Under the pieces are notes generated by a model that searched no databases, had not been told where the DNA came from, and was given only the letters and a program-made list of their open reading frames with translations. From Pseudonocardia parietis (lineage in GTDB: Bacteria > Actinomycetota > Actinomycetes > Mycobacteriales > Pseudonocardiaceae), in the NCBI RefSeq assembly GCF_017876315.1, contig NZ_JAGINU010000002.1:124001-188000 (forward strand): a stretch of 64,000 nucleotides of DNA, in the 5' to 3' direction. Numbering within the stretch: the stretch's first letter is position 1; every line of letters begins with the position of its first letter. Position numbers and translations under genes: made by a program. Below are positions 53,513 through 62,270 of this stretch, in pieces.

Positions 53513-54259
53513 ATGGCGAGACGGCAGAACCGGACCCGTGAGATCGCTGCCGAGCTACGAGCGTCGATCCAGGCCGGCGACTACCCGCCGGGTATCGCCC
53601 TGCCCAGCCGGGCCGAACTGATCGAGCGCTACCACGTGGCGCCGATGACCGTGCGCAACGCGGTCGAGGTCCTGCGCGCCGAGGGCCTCGTTGAACTCAA
53701 GCGCGGGTCCGGAGTCTACGTCCGAGCGCAGCGGCCGATGCTGCGCTCAGCCCGCAACCGGCTCAGCCGCGCCGAGCGCGCTGCCGCCCGCGGCGCGTTC
53801 ACCACCGATGCCCACACCGGCGGCTGGACGCCACGCTCGGAGGTCACCGTCCGCACCGAGCCAGCCACCGAGGCGCTCGCCGAGCAGCTCGACGTCGACC
53901 CCGGCGAGGAACTGCTGGTCCGCGACCGCATCATGTCCGCCGGATACGAAGTGGTGCAGCTGGCCACCAGCTACCTCCTCGCCGCGATCACGACCCCCGA
54001 GATGCACGAGCAAGAATCCGGCCCCGGCGGGATTTACGCCCGCCTCGAGGAAGCCGGACACAAGCTCGACCACTTCGAGGAGACCGTCCGGATCGGGCAG
54101 GCCGATGTCGAGGAGGCCGAGGCCTTCGGCGTCGCCACCGGCACCGCGGTGTTCCGGCTGACCCGCAGAGCGTTCACCTCAGAGCGCGTCGTCGAGGTCA
54201 ACGACATCACGATGCTCGGGGACCGCTTCACCCTCGCCTATGAGCTGGCCGCCCAATGA
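53513..54259 (+). CDS. GntR-family regulator with UTRA domain
   Basis: 248 residues. The N-terminal winged helix ('IAAELRASIQAGDYPPGIAL', 'VRNAVEVLRAEGLVELKRGS') is the GntR DNA-binding domain. The C-terminal UTRA-type ligand domain (about 105-245) includes 'EELLVRDRIMSAGYEVVQLA' and 'AVFRLTRRAFTSERVVEVND'. In Streptomyces, KorSA-like GntR/UTRA proteins repress conjugation and replication of integrated elements. That role fits here but is inference. A fragment of this gene is duplicated at 57568-57660. Confidence 0.88.
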   Translation: MARRQNRTREIAAELRASIQAGDYPPGIALPSRAELIERYHVAPMTVRNAVEVLRAEGLVELKRGSGVYVRAQRPMLRSARNRLSRAERAAARGAFTTDAHTGGWTPRSEVTVRTEPATEALAEQLDVDPGEELLVRDRIMSAGYEVVQLATSYLLAAITTPEMHEQESGPGGIYARLEEAGHKLDHFEETVRIGQADVEEAEAFGVATGTAVFRLTRRAFTSERVVEVNDITMLGDRFTLAYELAAQ

Positions 54260-54435
54260 GAGCAGCCGCAACCCGACGCCCTACGAGTAGTTTGCTCGGG
54301 CCTGAGTCCTGCCGCCGGACGCGCGACGCGTAGCTCGATTGGCGAGACTGGCACCTCGACCGCGCCGTGGCCGCCTGTCTCGAAGCGGCGTCGCGGGGCC
54401 CCAGGTCCACCCCGGGAAGCGTCGCTGCGCACGCC

Positions 54436-54749
54436 TCAGAAGCCGTCGCCAGACGTGATCGGCGCCACGGCCCCGGGCTTGGTTGGGGCATCGTCGAGCA
54501 GCTCGTCGACGCTCGCCAGCGCAGCACGGGCGGTCAACCCAGGCAGCTGGTCGAGTTCGAACCCGGCCGCCTCAAGCAGTGCGGCCATCGCATACCCTCC
54601 GCAGGACCACGCATCCCGGCATACAGGCCATGGTTGACCCGGTGCCGCAGCACCGCGGCGGCCTCGTGACAACGCTGCTTGTTCTCCCGCAGCCGGGACG
54701 CCCGCCGCTGGGCCGGAGACTCATTCGGCACCCCACTAGAACCGCACAC
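54436..54749 (-). pseudogene. Frameshifted small protein gene
   Basis: One frame reads 'NESPAQRRASRLRENKQRCH' then 'AAVLRHRVNHGLYAGM' from the 5' side. A second frame takes over near 54600 with 'CGGYAMAALLEAAGFELDQL' to the stop at 54436. Together they look like one ~95-residue helical protein broken by an indel. The family is not named. The 170 bases upstream of 54436, after the GntR gene, hold only weak coding signal. Confidence 0.4.
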
Positions 54750-54859
54750 ATGTTCGTTTCAGGTGAGCTGGCAAGTCCCACCACTACGAGCCTGATCAGA
54801 GCTGGTAGCCGTCCTCCGCGATCGCGGACCTGTCGGTGCGGGATGGCACACTGCCCGCC

Positions 54860-55537
54860 ATGACCGACCAGCAGCTGGCCTCCCGCGTCGTGGACGTCGA
54901 GCACCGCGGTTGGATGCTCACCCGCGACGTGGGGTTGGACGGGCCGCTGGTCTACCAGGACGCCAGCGACTACATGGCGCAGCGCTACCTGGCGCCGGAT
55001 GATCTCGCTGAGCAGTGCGGGCCGCTGCGTCCGGTGGTGCCCCCGGCTGAGGAGGACGTCGCCGAGCTGCGTCGAGCGTGGACCGCGGCCGGGCGGCAGG
55101 CTGCCTACTCGACAGCGGTCGCCGTGCAGGTCGCGTTCGGTCGGCTTCGTGAAGGGCGCGGAGGGCTTACGGCCCCGGACAGCTTCGAGGTGACCCGGCG
55201 GCAGCTCGTTGCGGGCCGCCCCGGCTCGTGGGAGGCCTCCCGGCTGTTGGAGCTGCAGCTGTGGGCGAACCGGGACAAGGTGCGCCGCTACGACGCCGCG
55301 GCCGCGGACGACATCGCCGCGGTCCTGGTGCGGTGGGTGTCCAACCCGGACCGCTACACCGAGGTCGCCGAGACCCTGGCCGGGTTGTTCGGCGACTTCG
55401 CCGACGAGCACGGCGGGTGGCCGGCGGTGGCTGACCAGTGGCTCCAGCGCGGTGCGCTGGACCGTGACGGTGTGCTCCTGGCCTACGGCCTGCTGTACTC
55501 CACCGGAGAGGAGTTCGATCCCGCCATGCTTGGCTGA
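54860..55537 (+). CDS. Hypothetical protein, 225 residues
   Basis: Starts at ATG 54860; no strong ribosome-binding site is seen. The protein is helical, with 'DVEHRGWMLTRDVGLDGPLV' near the N-terminus and 'LFGDFADEHGGWPAVADQWL' near the C-terminus. Codon bias is normal and no frameshift is visible, unlike the flanking sequence. The family is not recognised. Confidence 0.55.
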   Translation: MTDQQLASRVVDVEHRGWMLTRDVGLDGPLVYQDASDYMAQRYLAPDDLAEQCGPLRPVVPPAEEDVAELRRAWTAAGRQAAYSTAVAVQVAFGRLREGRGGLTAPDSFEVTRRQLVAGRPGSWEASRLLELQLWANRDKVRRYDAAAADDIAAVLVRWVSNPDRYTEVAETLAGLFGDFADEHGGWPAVADQWLQRGALDRDGVLLAYGLLYSTGEEFDPAMLG

Positions 55538-55587
55538 GCTGGTACGCCGAGCGCGCCGGCCCCCGCCCCTGCCGGGACCCGCTGACG

Positions 55588-55749
55588 ATGACCGAGCTGG
55601 TGGACGGAGTCGTCTGCAGCCGCAGCGGTCTGACCAGCCCCGACGACCAGCGCGCCACGCTCGTCACGATCACCGACGCGGGTCTCGCCCTCGCCGCCCG
55701 GGTCATGCCCGGTCACATCGAGGTCGCGCGCGAGCTGCTGTTCGCCCCG
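55588..55749 (+). pseudogene. MarR-family regulator remnant
   Basis: A fragment reading 'MTELVDGVVCSRSGLTSPDD', then 'QRATLVTITDAGLALAARVM'. This matches the wing and following helix of MarR proteins (D-x-R-A-x-L-V-x-x-T-x-x-G). The N-terminal half is absent. The sequence switches at 55750 to a fragment of the EspR-like gene. Confidence 0.55.
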
Positions 55750-55970
55750 TCGGCCTCCCTTCTACGACGAGGACCCGCCGCACCATCGACGGCCAGTACC
55801 AGAACGCGATCATCATGCTCCGCGATCCCGACAGCGCCGAGCTCCAGCAGCTCTACGGCCGGCTCAGCAGCCTCCAGCAGGAAGGCGTGCGCCAGCGGAT
55901 GATCACGCTGGCCCGCGACAACGACCCCCGCGTTCGTCGAGCCACCGCACCACCACGACGAGCGCAACGA
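55750..55970 (+). pseudogene. Duplicated 3' fragment of the EspR-like gene
   Basis: From GTCGGCCTC at 55750 onward the DNA matches 53171-53395 of the intact gene with a few small indels and many silent-type changes. The encoded stretch 'GQYQNAIIMLRDPDSAELQQ' is identical. A frame change near 55785 and the loss of the N-terminal two thirds mark it as a remnant. Confidence 0.8.
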
Positions 55971-55976
55971 CTGGAC

Positions 55977-57233
55977 TCAGTCCTCGTGCGCTGCTCGAGG
56001 GTCGAGTATGTCGCGCAGGGCGGGAATGCCACGTAGCAGGACCGACTCGACGTGGTAGTGATCGAGGCCGCTGTCGCTGTCCTCTCCGACCAGGGCCTCA
56101 ACCCAATCGGGCAGCTCGAATGACTCCAGCACGTGCCAGGGACTGCGGTGGCCGGCCCGTTCGGTGTGCTGGGTGAGCAGCGCGACGGTGTAGGCGACGA
56201 CGGCGGGCCAGATCCGCTCGGTCACCTCCTGCGGTGTCGACTCCGGGTCGATGTCCTCGGCGTCGAGCAGATCCACATCGAGTTCGGCCTCGGCAGCGTG
56301 GATGACGGCCCGCAGGTCGGGGTGTGCCTGGTCGAGGGCGGCGATGATGTGGCTCAAGGCCGCTCCGCACTCCAGCCGGGTGAGCGCGGCCGGGCGGCGG
56401 GCTGGGGCAGGGAGCCAGACCCAGGTCCGTCCCGGATCACCCCATTCGGCGCCCGGCGGGCTGACGATCCCGGACGCCCGCCAGGCGTCGCAGAGCTGGT
56501 GGGGCAGCTCTGGGCCGGCCAGGCAGGACACCAGGGCCTGTGGACCAGCCCATCCCGCCGGCAGCGCGAGGCTGCGGTCGCCGGCGTGGGTGAGGCTGTA
56601 GGCCAGCTGGGCGGGGTGAGGATCGACGAGGTCACCGTCGAAAGCGCAGCACGGACAGACCGCGACCCTGCTCTCGGTCGGTTCGAACAGCCCAGCAGCG
56701 GGGTAGTGGTCCCCGCAGATCCCGCATGCGGTGTCGTTCGCGGTAGCGGCAAGGTCGCGCTGGCGGGCCGCGGCAACGACCTGGTCGATCTCGGCGACGA
56801 GCTCGGTCACCGACCGCCCGGTCGGGGCGATCTCGTGGGCATCGACGCCGACGACCCGCCCCAGGTCCTCGCAGTAGTCGACGACGAGCGGAGCCCACAC
56901 CACGACCCGCAACGGTGCACGAAGGTCGAACACCGCGCCGTCGTCGGGATGTTCGTCTCCGGTCCACCCCGCAGCGCCCGTCCTGCCCACGTCGACCGTG
57001 GCCGGGCCGGCGTAGATCCGTAGTGCATTGCCCAGAGGGTGGTGTTCGAGCTCCACCGGCCAACCGGCCGTGTGCAGCCCGCGGGCCAGCTCGTCACGCA
57101 GCCGTCGGGCCGAGACCGCCCCGTCCCCGGGCTCTGTCCCGCGGGCGTAGGTCGTGGCGGCGTCGAGGAAGCTGCGCCCCGTCGCCGCCGCGTGCGCGCG
57201 GATGTCCTTCTTGCGTCGGTGATCACGGGTCAT
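55977..57233 (-). CDS. Hypothetical protein with zinc knuckle, 418 residues
   Basis: ATG 57233 follows GAGGAGGACGGC, a strong ribosome-binding site, so upstream in-frame codons are excluded. The N-terminus 'RRKKDIRAHAAATGRSFLDA' is a basic motif common at the start of actinobacterial mobile-element proteins. A cysteine set 'CGICGDHY ... VCPCCAF' near residues 175-200 suggests zinc binding. The C-terminal half is acidic and helical. The function is unknown. It is intact, although it lies in a zone of remnants. Confidence 0.65.
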   Translation of the reverse strand: MTRDHRRKKDIRAHAAATGRSFLDAATTYARGTEPGDGAVSARRLRDELARGLHTAGWPVELEHHPLGNALRIYAGPATVDVGRTGAAGWTGDEHPDDGAVFDLRAPLRVVVWAPLVVDYCEDLGRVVGVDAHEIAPTGRSVTELVAEIDQVVAAARQRDLAATANDTACGICGDHYPAAGLFEPTESRVAVCPCCAFDGDLVDPHPAQLAYSLTHAGDRSLALPAGWAGPQALVSCLAGPELPHQLCDAWRASGIVSPPGAEWGDPGRTWVWLPAPARRPAALTRLECGAALSHIIAALDQAHPDLRAVIHAAEAELDVDLLDAEDIDPESTPQEVTERIWPAVVAYTVALLTQHTERAGHRSPWHVLESFELPDWVEALVGEDSDSGLDHYHVESVLLRGIPALRDILDPRAAHED

Positions 57234-57567
57234 GCCGTCCTCCTCGTGCGACGCGCTCCACGCCGGGCCGCCGGGGTTCCGGGCATACCTCACCAAGTCG
57301 GTGCGATCAGCAGACCTTGACCGTGGATAACGATTCCGGCGACGGCGTGGACGTCGATCCCGGCACGGCACGGGCCGGCACCGCATGGCCCAGGGTGGAC
57401 TGTAGCGCCCGGCCTGCGCGCCAGCGGGGTAGCGCCGCGCCCAGCGCTGACGTCGCTGACAACGCTGGTGCTCATCCTCTCCCGGAGCGCGACGACGTCG
57501 AGGGACGTGGGGCAGCTGTGACCGGTCAATGAGCACCAGCCCGCGCCACTGCACCGTGCCGCTGCCG

Positions 57568-57660
57568 CGGCGCGTTCACCACCGATGCCCACGCCGGCGG
57601 CTGGAGGCCACGCTGCGAGGTCAACGTCCGCACCGAGCCGGCCACCGAAGCACTCGCTCA
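57568..57660 (+). pseudogene. Duplicated internal fragment of the GntR/UTRA gene
   Basis: This segment matches 53791-53883 of the GntR gene closely (both begin CGGCGCGTTCACCACCGATG). It joins directly to a transposase remnant at 57663. It has no start or stop of its own. Confidence 0.75.
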
Positions 57661-57662
57661 AC

Positions 57663-57831
57663 ACAGGGCCGGGAGAAGCGCGGAGGAGAAGACCCGCGCG
57701 CAACGGCTCTATCCGCGGCTGCGCGCTGATCAGCTGCTCACCCCTGACCGGGGCTTCTGCTCCTGGCCTGCCCGGGGACACCGCCGCCGCGACCGGGGCG
57801 CCGGTGGTTGTGGCGGGCCCCAAGGCAGCTC
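57663..57831 (+). pseudogene. IS4-like transposase remnant, copy 1
   Basis: One frame reads 'EKTRAQRLYPRLRADQLLTP' and 'DRGF', a pattern of IS4-type DDE transposases (Y-P-R-L ... L-x-D-R-G-F). A similar DNA copy lies at 59066-59222. Both are internal fragments with frameshifts. Confidence 0.55.
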
Positions 57832-57848
57832 ACGCTTGGCGAGTACCC

Positions 57849-58059
57849 GTGGACAACCACGGCTCCGAACGCGACATCCGCATGATCACGCTGCGGCAGA
57901 AAGTATCCGGCTGCCTACGCATCCTCTCTTCGGGGCCGGCAGTTCTGCGCGATCCGCAGCTACCTGTCCACCACGGCTAAACACGCCGCAACGTCTTCGC
58001 CGTCGTCATCCTCGCCGATCCTCGCCGAGGGCCGGCCCTGGCTGCCTGCCGGCCAGTAA
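57849..58059 (+). pseudogene. IS66-family transposase C-terminal remnant
   Basis: 'VDNHGSERDIRMITLRQKVS' is the typical IS66 C-terminal block (N-x-x-E-R-x-I-R). A frameshift follows. The next part in another frame reads 'GARQFCAIRSYLSTTAKH', also IS66-typical, and it ends at TAA 58057-58059. Confidence 0.75.
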
Positions 58060-58107
58060 GCCAAGCCGCTACAGCCTGACCAGTTACCTGCCAGTATCGG
58101 TGTGCGG

Positions 58108-58797
58108 TCAGCCGCTGAACTGCACTGCTGCACCGGGCTGTGGCGGAGAAGAGTCGGTCGCGGACTGGTAGGCAGAGATGACCTCGGCGGGGATACGACC
58201 GCGCTCGGACACGGTGTAGCCGTTCTGCCGAGCCCACGCCCGCACGGTCTGATTGTGCTGCCGCGCTGCCGTGCCGCTCGGGCCGCTGTCAATGCTCCTG
58301 CGGGCGACGCGGCCCGTACGGGGGCCGGAGGCGGGCGAGACGCTCCGGGCGGCGGCGACGAAGGGCGCCAACGCTTTCCGCAGCGCGGTCGCGTTGCCGG
58401 TCGAGAGGTCGATCTCGAGCTGCTTCCCGTCGAACGTGAAGGGAATCGTCTCGTCGGCCTTGCCTCCAGTGAGGTCGTCGGTGAGGCGGACGGTCTGAAT
58501 CTGCGCCACTGTGTCTCTTTCGCCGGGTGTGGGGGAGGGTACCGAGAGTACCGACTGCGCCCGGTCCGGACCGTCGCCGCGATCGGTCTCCCTGACTTCG
58601 GTGAAGGTGCGGGTGATAGCGCGAGCGACTGGACTTCCGGCGTGGTAGGCGAGAAAGACAGCGGCCGCTCGCAGCGCGTCCATAGCTTCATGTTCACGAG
58701 CTGCCCACTCGGTGGATTCGGCGGATTGCGCGGCGCGAACGGCGGCGCGGAAGCAACGGGACAGGGCGAATCCAGCGGTAATGACCGTATCGGACAT
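58108..58797 (-). CDS. Lsr2 with a ~96-residue N-terminal extension
   Basis: A complete Lsr2 (133 residues from GTG 58509: 'VRLTDDLTGGKADETIPFTF', 'VRAWARQNGYTVSERGRIP') is in one uninterrupted frame with upstream codons back to ATG 58797. That ATG has a strong GAGGGAG, whereas GTG 58509 has only a weak GAAAGAG. The extension is helical ('RCFRAAVRAAQSAESTEWAA', 'RAAAVFLAYHAGSPVARAIT') and ends in a flexible linker. So the product is probably a 229-residue fusion in which a new helical domain adds a partner or oligomerisation surface to the silencer. Internal initiation could also give plain Lsr2. Confidence 0.75.
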   Translation of the reverse strand: MSDTVITAGFALSRCFRAAVRAAQSAESTEWAAREHEAMDALRAAAVFLAYHAGSPVARAITRTFTEVRETDRGDGPDRAQSVLSVPSPTPGERDTVAQIQTVRLTDDLTGGKADETIPFTFDGKQLEIDLSTGNATALRKALAPFVAAARSVSPASGPRTGRVARRSIDSGPSGTAARQHNQTVRAWARQNGYTVSERGRIPAEVISAYQSATDSSPPQPGAAVQFSG

Positions 58798-59065
58798 TGG
58801 CGCTCCCTCACATATGGCGACGGACACCCACACTCTGCCCGCAGTACCCCGACAATTGTGGAGGAAACGACGGCGCAGATGCGGATTCGCGGGAAGCGCG
58901 ACATCGAGCCGACCCCACCCACGTGCAGACAGGGCAGGGCCGGGTAGGTCGCGCTGACCAGCGGCGTGTCTGGTCGCTGGACGTGAGATCTGACCGCGTT
59001 GCCGGACACAGCGTTGACCGGGCCGCGAGCGCCACCTGATCCGGGCGCACCCCGGTCGCGGCGTG

Positions 59066-59222
59066 CAGGGTCCGGGAGAAGCGCGGAGGAGAAGACCCTC
59101 GCGCAACGGCTCTACCCGCGGCTGCGCTGATCAGCTGCTCACCACCTCTGACCGGGGGCTTCTGCTACTGGCCGGCCTGGGCCACCGCCGCCGCGCCCGG
59201 TGTGCCGGTGGCTGTGGCGGGC
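59066..59222 (+). pseudogene. IS4-like transposase remnant, copy 2
   Basis: A direct repeat of 57663-57831 with scattered differences; it carries an in-frame stop after 'AQRLYPRLR'. The following bases read 'GSNSAETLHRPIRWRDAGEL' in another frame with no clear family. The 58798-59065 region before it holds no gene that I can support. Confidence 0.55.
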
Positions 59223-59504
59223 TCCAACTCAGCCGAGACTCTGCATCGGCCGATCCGGTGGCGCGACGCCGGCGAGCTGCTCAGCTCGCAGAAGCTCTCG
59301 GCGAACCGAGCACACCTGAGGTTCCCGCTCGTCCGGTCGCCAGTGCCGAAGCCCGAGCTGAGGCTCGCGCAGTGTTCGCCCGCCGTCGGAGCCGGGGAGC
59401 GTTCAGGTGAACACACGCCAGACGTGGGAGAGAGGTCGCGGTGTGCAGGCTCGGCGTGCCCGCTCTGGGAGAGTCGGTGCCGACCAGGAAGATGCTGCAC
59501 CCTG

Positions 59505-59744
59505 ATGAGCTGGTGCGCGTACCTCGACGAGTCGGAGCCTGACCGCAGGTACGGCCCTGGAACGTATGTGCTCGCGGCAGCGCTCATCGAACGTGAGGAC
59601 GAAGAGGAAGCACGGGCGGCAGTCGCCGCGTTGCGGCTGAGAGGGCAGCGCAAGCTCCACTGGCACGACGAGGACCGCTCACGGCGCAAGCTGCTCACCG
59701 AGGCCATCGCCGCCGCGCGGCGGTCGGGGCGTCGTGGACGGTGA
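59505..59744 (+). pseudogene. Truncated DUF3800-like protein
   Basis: 79 residues: 'SWCAYLDESEPDRRYGPGTY', then 'GQRKLHWHDEDRSRRKLLTE', matching the start of DUF3800 proteins (an RNase H-like fold with an early Asp-Glu). It ends shortly after 'AIAAARRSG'; in another frame similar sequence continues for about 30 codons. The full family is 200 residues or more, so it is 3'-truncated. Confidence 0.55.
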
Positions 59745-59832
59745 TCGGTGCGGCGGCCGGGCTCGCCCGGCAGTCGGCGTATCAGCGGTGGAGCCCGAAC
59801 AGTGACCGGGCTGCCAAGACCAGGAGTGTTCC

Positions 59833-60200
59833 GTGACCGAGCCGCTGCATCCCGAACTCGCCGCCGCCGAGCTCGCCCCGCGGGACGCGGTGACGATCAG
59901 TTACCGGGCTGCGGCGCAGGTCCTCAACGGCGCCACCCACGCCGCCCGCGACGGCTACCAGCCGCGTCCGGTCGATGAGGACCAGCTCGGCGACCGGGTA
60001 GCCGCGCCCTGTACGACACCAGCGACACCCCGCTCATCGCCACGGCCGTCCTCCGCGACGCCATCGCGGTCGAGGACCCGGTCGTGGCCGATCGCCTCCA
60101 CAACGTGGTGACCGCGCTGAGCGGCGCCAGCACCGCCCCGCACGGGGTGCGTCAGCACCTGGACGGGCCCGGCGCTCCCGACCTGGGAGGCGACGAGTAG
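59833..60200 (+). pseudogene. Frameshifted small protein gene
   Basis: GTG 59833 opens 'TEPLHPELAAAELAPRDAVT' in good codon bias. Near 60000 the coding signal moves to another frame, 'ALYDTSDTPLIATAVLRDAI', which runs to TAG 60198-60200. A single missing base near GTAGCCGCGCC explains this. The intact product would be about 122 residues. The family is unknown. Confidence 0.5.
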
Positions 60201-60241
60201 CGCAGTAGCGCGCGGGTTCACCGCCACACCAGCCGACTCCT

Positions 60242-60630
60242 TCACCGCGATCGGCCGGTCAGCGGCCGCGCTCGGGCACAGTCCACGCCCCGGTCGAGCA
60301 GGGTCAGAGCCAGGTCACAGCGCGGAGACCGCAAGTACTCCGGGGGCGAACCGATGACCACGACAGTCCAGATCGGGTGGGCGTGGGTGGTGATCTCGAG
60401 CCGCTCGGCGACCCGGCCGGCCAGCGGGATCAGCGCGAACCCGAGCCGGTAGGTGCCGCGGTCGCCGACCTGCTCGACCAGCCCGTGCTCGGCCAGCACA
60501 CCGAGCAGCCGCAACGCGGTCGAGTGGTGCATCCGACCGCCGTGGCCAGCTCGCCACCCCCGGCCTCGCCGCGGTCGGCGATCAACTCCAGGATCGTGAT
60601 CGCACGGTCCACCGACTGCACCCCGGGCAC
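60242..60630 (-). pseudogene. Frameshifted, truncated IclR-family regulator
   Basis: From GTG 60630: 'PGVQSVDRAITILELIADRG', then a one-base shift near 60535, then 'HHSTALRLLGVLAEHGLVEQ' and 'YRLGFALIPLAGRVAERLEI'. This is the IclR winged-helix domain. The effector domain that should follow is replaced by unrelated sequence. Confidence 0.7.
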
Positions 60631-60676
60631 TGTCGGTACCGCCTTTCTGACGCGGACCCGCGCCCGAGGGTCCCGC

Positions 60677-61231
60677 CTATCGGTCCGGGTCGGGGTCGAA
60701 GTCGTCGGGGTCGACGGCGTCGAGGAAGTCACGGAACTTCTGGATCCGGGCGTGGGTATCGGGCTCGACCGGAGTCGAGTCCGCCACCGCGGCGGGTGCG
60801 GTGTCCGGGCCGCTGGGCTGGCCGAAGGTGATCGTCATGCCCGGTTTGGTCGCGGCGACGTCGAGGACTGTCTCGTGGGCCTGGATCGGGGCGTCGGTGA
60901 GCAGCGCGAGGGTCACGGCGTCGCTGGGGCGGGCCGAGATCCGCACGTCGTTGTCGAGGATGAGTTCAGCGAGGTAGGTGTGGTGATGCAGCGCGGTGAT
61001 GGCCACGCGGGCCAGCCGCCGGCCGCTGCCGGCCAGCACGGCGAGGATCAGTTCATGGGTGCCCGGGCGTGACCGGGACACGTGCCGCTGGGCCGCGGTG
61101 AGTTCGAACGCTTCGGGCTCGGCGATCCAGATCTGCAGGAGCCGGCTGGGCTCTTGGGATTCGACCAGCATCAGCAGGGGCCTTTGCCGGTCGGCGTCGA
61201 CCCCGATTCCGACTACTCGCATTTCGATCAT
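60677..61231 (-). CDS. Bifunctional nuclease (BFN/DUF151) family protein
   Basis: 184 residues. 'LLMLVESQEPSRLLQIWIAE' followed by 'LILDNDVRISARPSDAVTLA' are the two conserved blocks of the DUF151/BFN fold, which was named for DNase and RNase activity in plants. Actinobacterial members are common and of uncertain role. The C-terminal 50 residues are an acidic tail. GGTGGAG precedes ATG 61231. It appears intact. Confidence 0.82.
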   Translation of the reverse strand: MIEMRVVGIGVDADRQRPLLMLVESQEPSRLLQIWIAEPEAFELTAAQRHVSRSRPGTHELILAVLAGSGRRLARVAITALHHHTYLAELILDNDVRISARPSDAVTLALLTDAPIQAHETVLDVAATKPGMTITFGQPSGPDTAPAAVADSTPVEPDTHARIQKFRDFLDAVDPDDFDPDPDR

Positions 61232-61502
61232 CGCGTCTCCACCCCGCCGGTGTCATCGGATGCCGGCCCCTATCGGTCCGCCGTCCACCCTCTTGCCTGG
61301 GTCGTAGGGATGCTCCTCCTGATTTCACAGGGTTGCCACCCATCGCCGGGACACATGTCGAGCCGCCGGTTCCTCGTGGTGGCGTGCGCCGCGGAGGGGA
61401 GCACGGGGGTCGAGCTGCGGAATTCACCTCTGTTCCGTGGGGTGTGCGCGGGTCGACGATGCTGGTGAGGCGGACGGCGGTCTTCTCCTGGAGGTGAGCA
61501 GC

Positions 61503-61782
61503 ATGTCCACTCCGCAGAACCCACCCATGGCCGAACACCCCCGATCTCGCCGAGGTGCAGCGGGGCCATGAGCTGCAAGAGGTTCGGATGCGCTATGAGC
61601 GCGCGGCCGAGACGGCTACCGGGCAGCTGCTCGAGGGGGGTGATCCTGCTCGCCGGGCTCTACCTCGCGTTGTCCGGGCCGATCGTCGGGTCACCGGGCC
61701 GCTGCAGACCCACAACCTGGTCGTCGACTCGGGCTGGCCCAAACGTCGGCCGGTCACCGGTCACCGGTCGAGTTCCCAGTAG
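61503..61782 (+). pseudogene. SPW-repeat membrane protein remnant with two homopolymer shifts
   Basis: ATG 61503 follows GGAGGTGAGC. The protein is read in three frames: 'STPQNPPMAEHP', then 'DLAEVQRGHELQEVRMRYER', then 'VILLAGLYLALSGPIVGSPG'. The shifts fall in a C5 run (near 61544) and a G6 run (near 61636). The last part resembles the start of the first SPW repeat. The membrane region after it is lost. Confidence 0.55.
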
Positions 61783-62258
61783 CTGTCCGGGTTCGGGTCG
61801 CTGAGGACCCCGATGGCGTCGATTGTGTCGCGGACCGCGGCGTAGCGGGCCTCGGCGAGTTCGGCGGCCTGGGGCCCGCCGACGACCTCGGCGGTGTAGC
61901 CCTGTTCGGGCCAGGTCGCCACACGCGTCTGGCCGAGCAGCGCCGGCACCCGCACCGAGGCCGGCCGAGTCCACCGAAACGCCTCCGGGGCCAACGGATC
62001 GGCGCCCACGACGGCGTCCTGCTCGTCGATGGGGATCTCCAGGGCGAGGTCGGGGTGGTGGCGTGGTCGGTGGAATTCCCACTCGTTGGTGGTCGGGTGC
62101 TGCCCGGGCAGCACGTACCAGGTGACGCCGTCGGGCCCGACCTCAGTCACCGTCGGCGGCGTCTGGTTACGAGCACGGCGCGCGCGGCGTCGCTGGCGCC
62201 ACTGCCACACGCGAGACCGCCGGAGCCGGGTGTCGAACCCTACCTCGCGGATGATCAT
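61761..62258 (-). CDS. Hypothetical protein, 165 residues
   Basis: Starts at ATG 62258 with a basic N-terminus ('WQWRQRRRARRARNQTPP'). A beta-rich centre follows ('VTWYVLPGQHPTTNEWEFHR'), then a helical end ('AELAEARYAAVRDTIDAIGV'). No family recognised. It lies 12 bases after the stop of the gene at 62271-62570 and is probably co-transcribed with it. It overlaps the SPW remnant's 3' end on the other strand. Confidence 0.55.
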   Translation of the reverse strand: MIIREVGFDTRLRRSRVWQWRQRRRARRARNQTPPTVTEVGPDGVTWYVLPGQHPTTNEWEFHRPRHHPDLALEIPIDEQDAVVGADPLAPEAFRWTRPASVRVPALLGQTRVATWPEQGYTAEVVGGPQAAELAEARYAAVRDTIDAIGVLSDPNPDSYWELDR

Positions 62259-62270
62259 GGGCGCCGCCGA

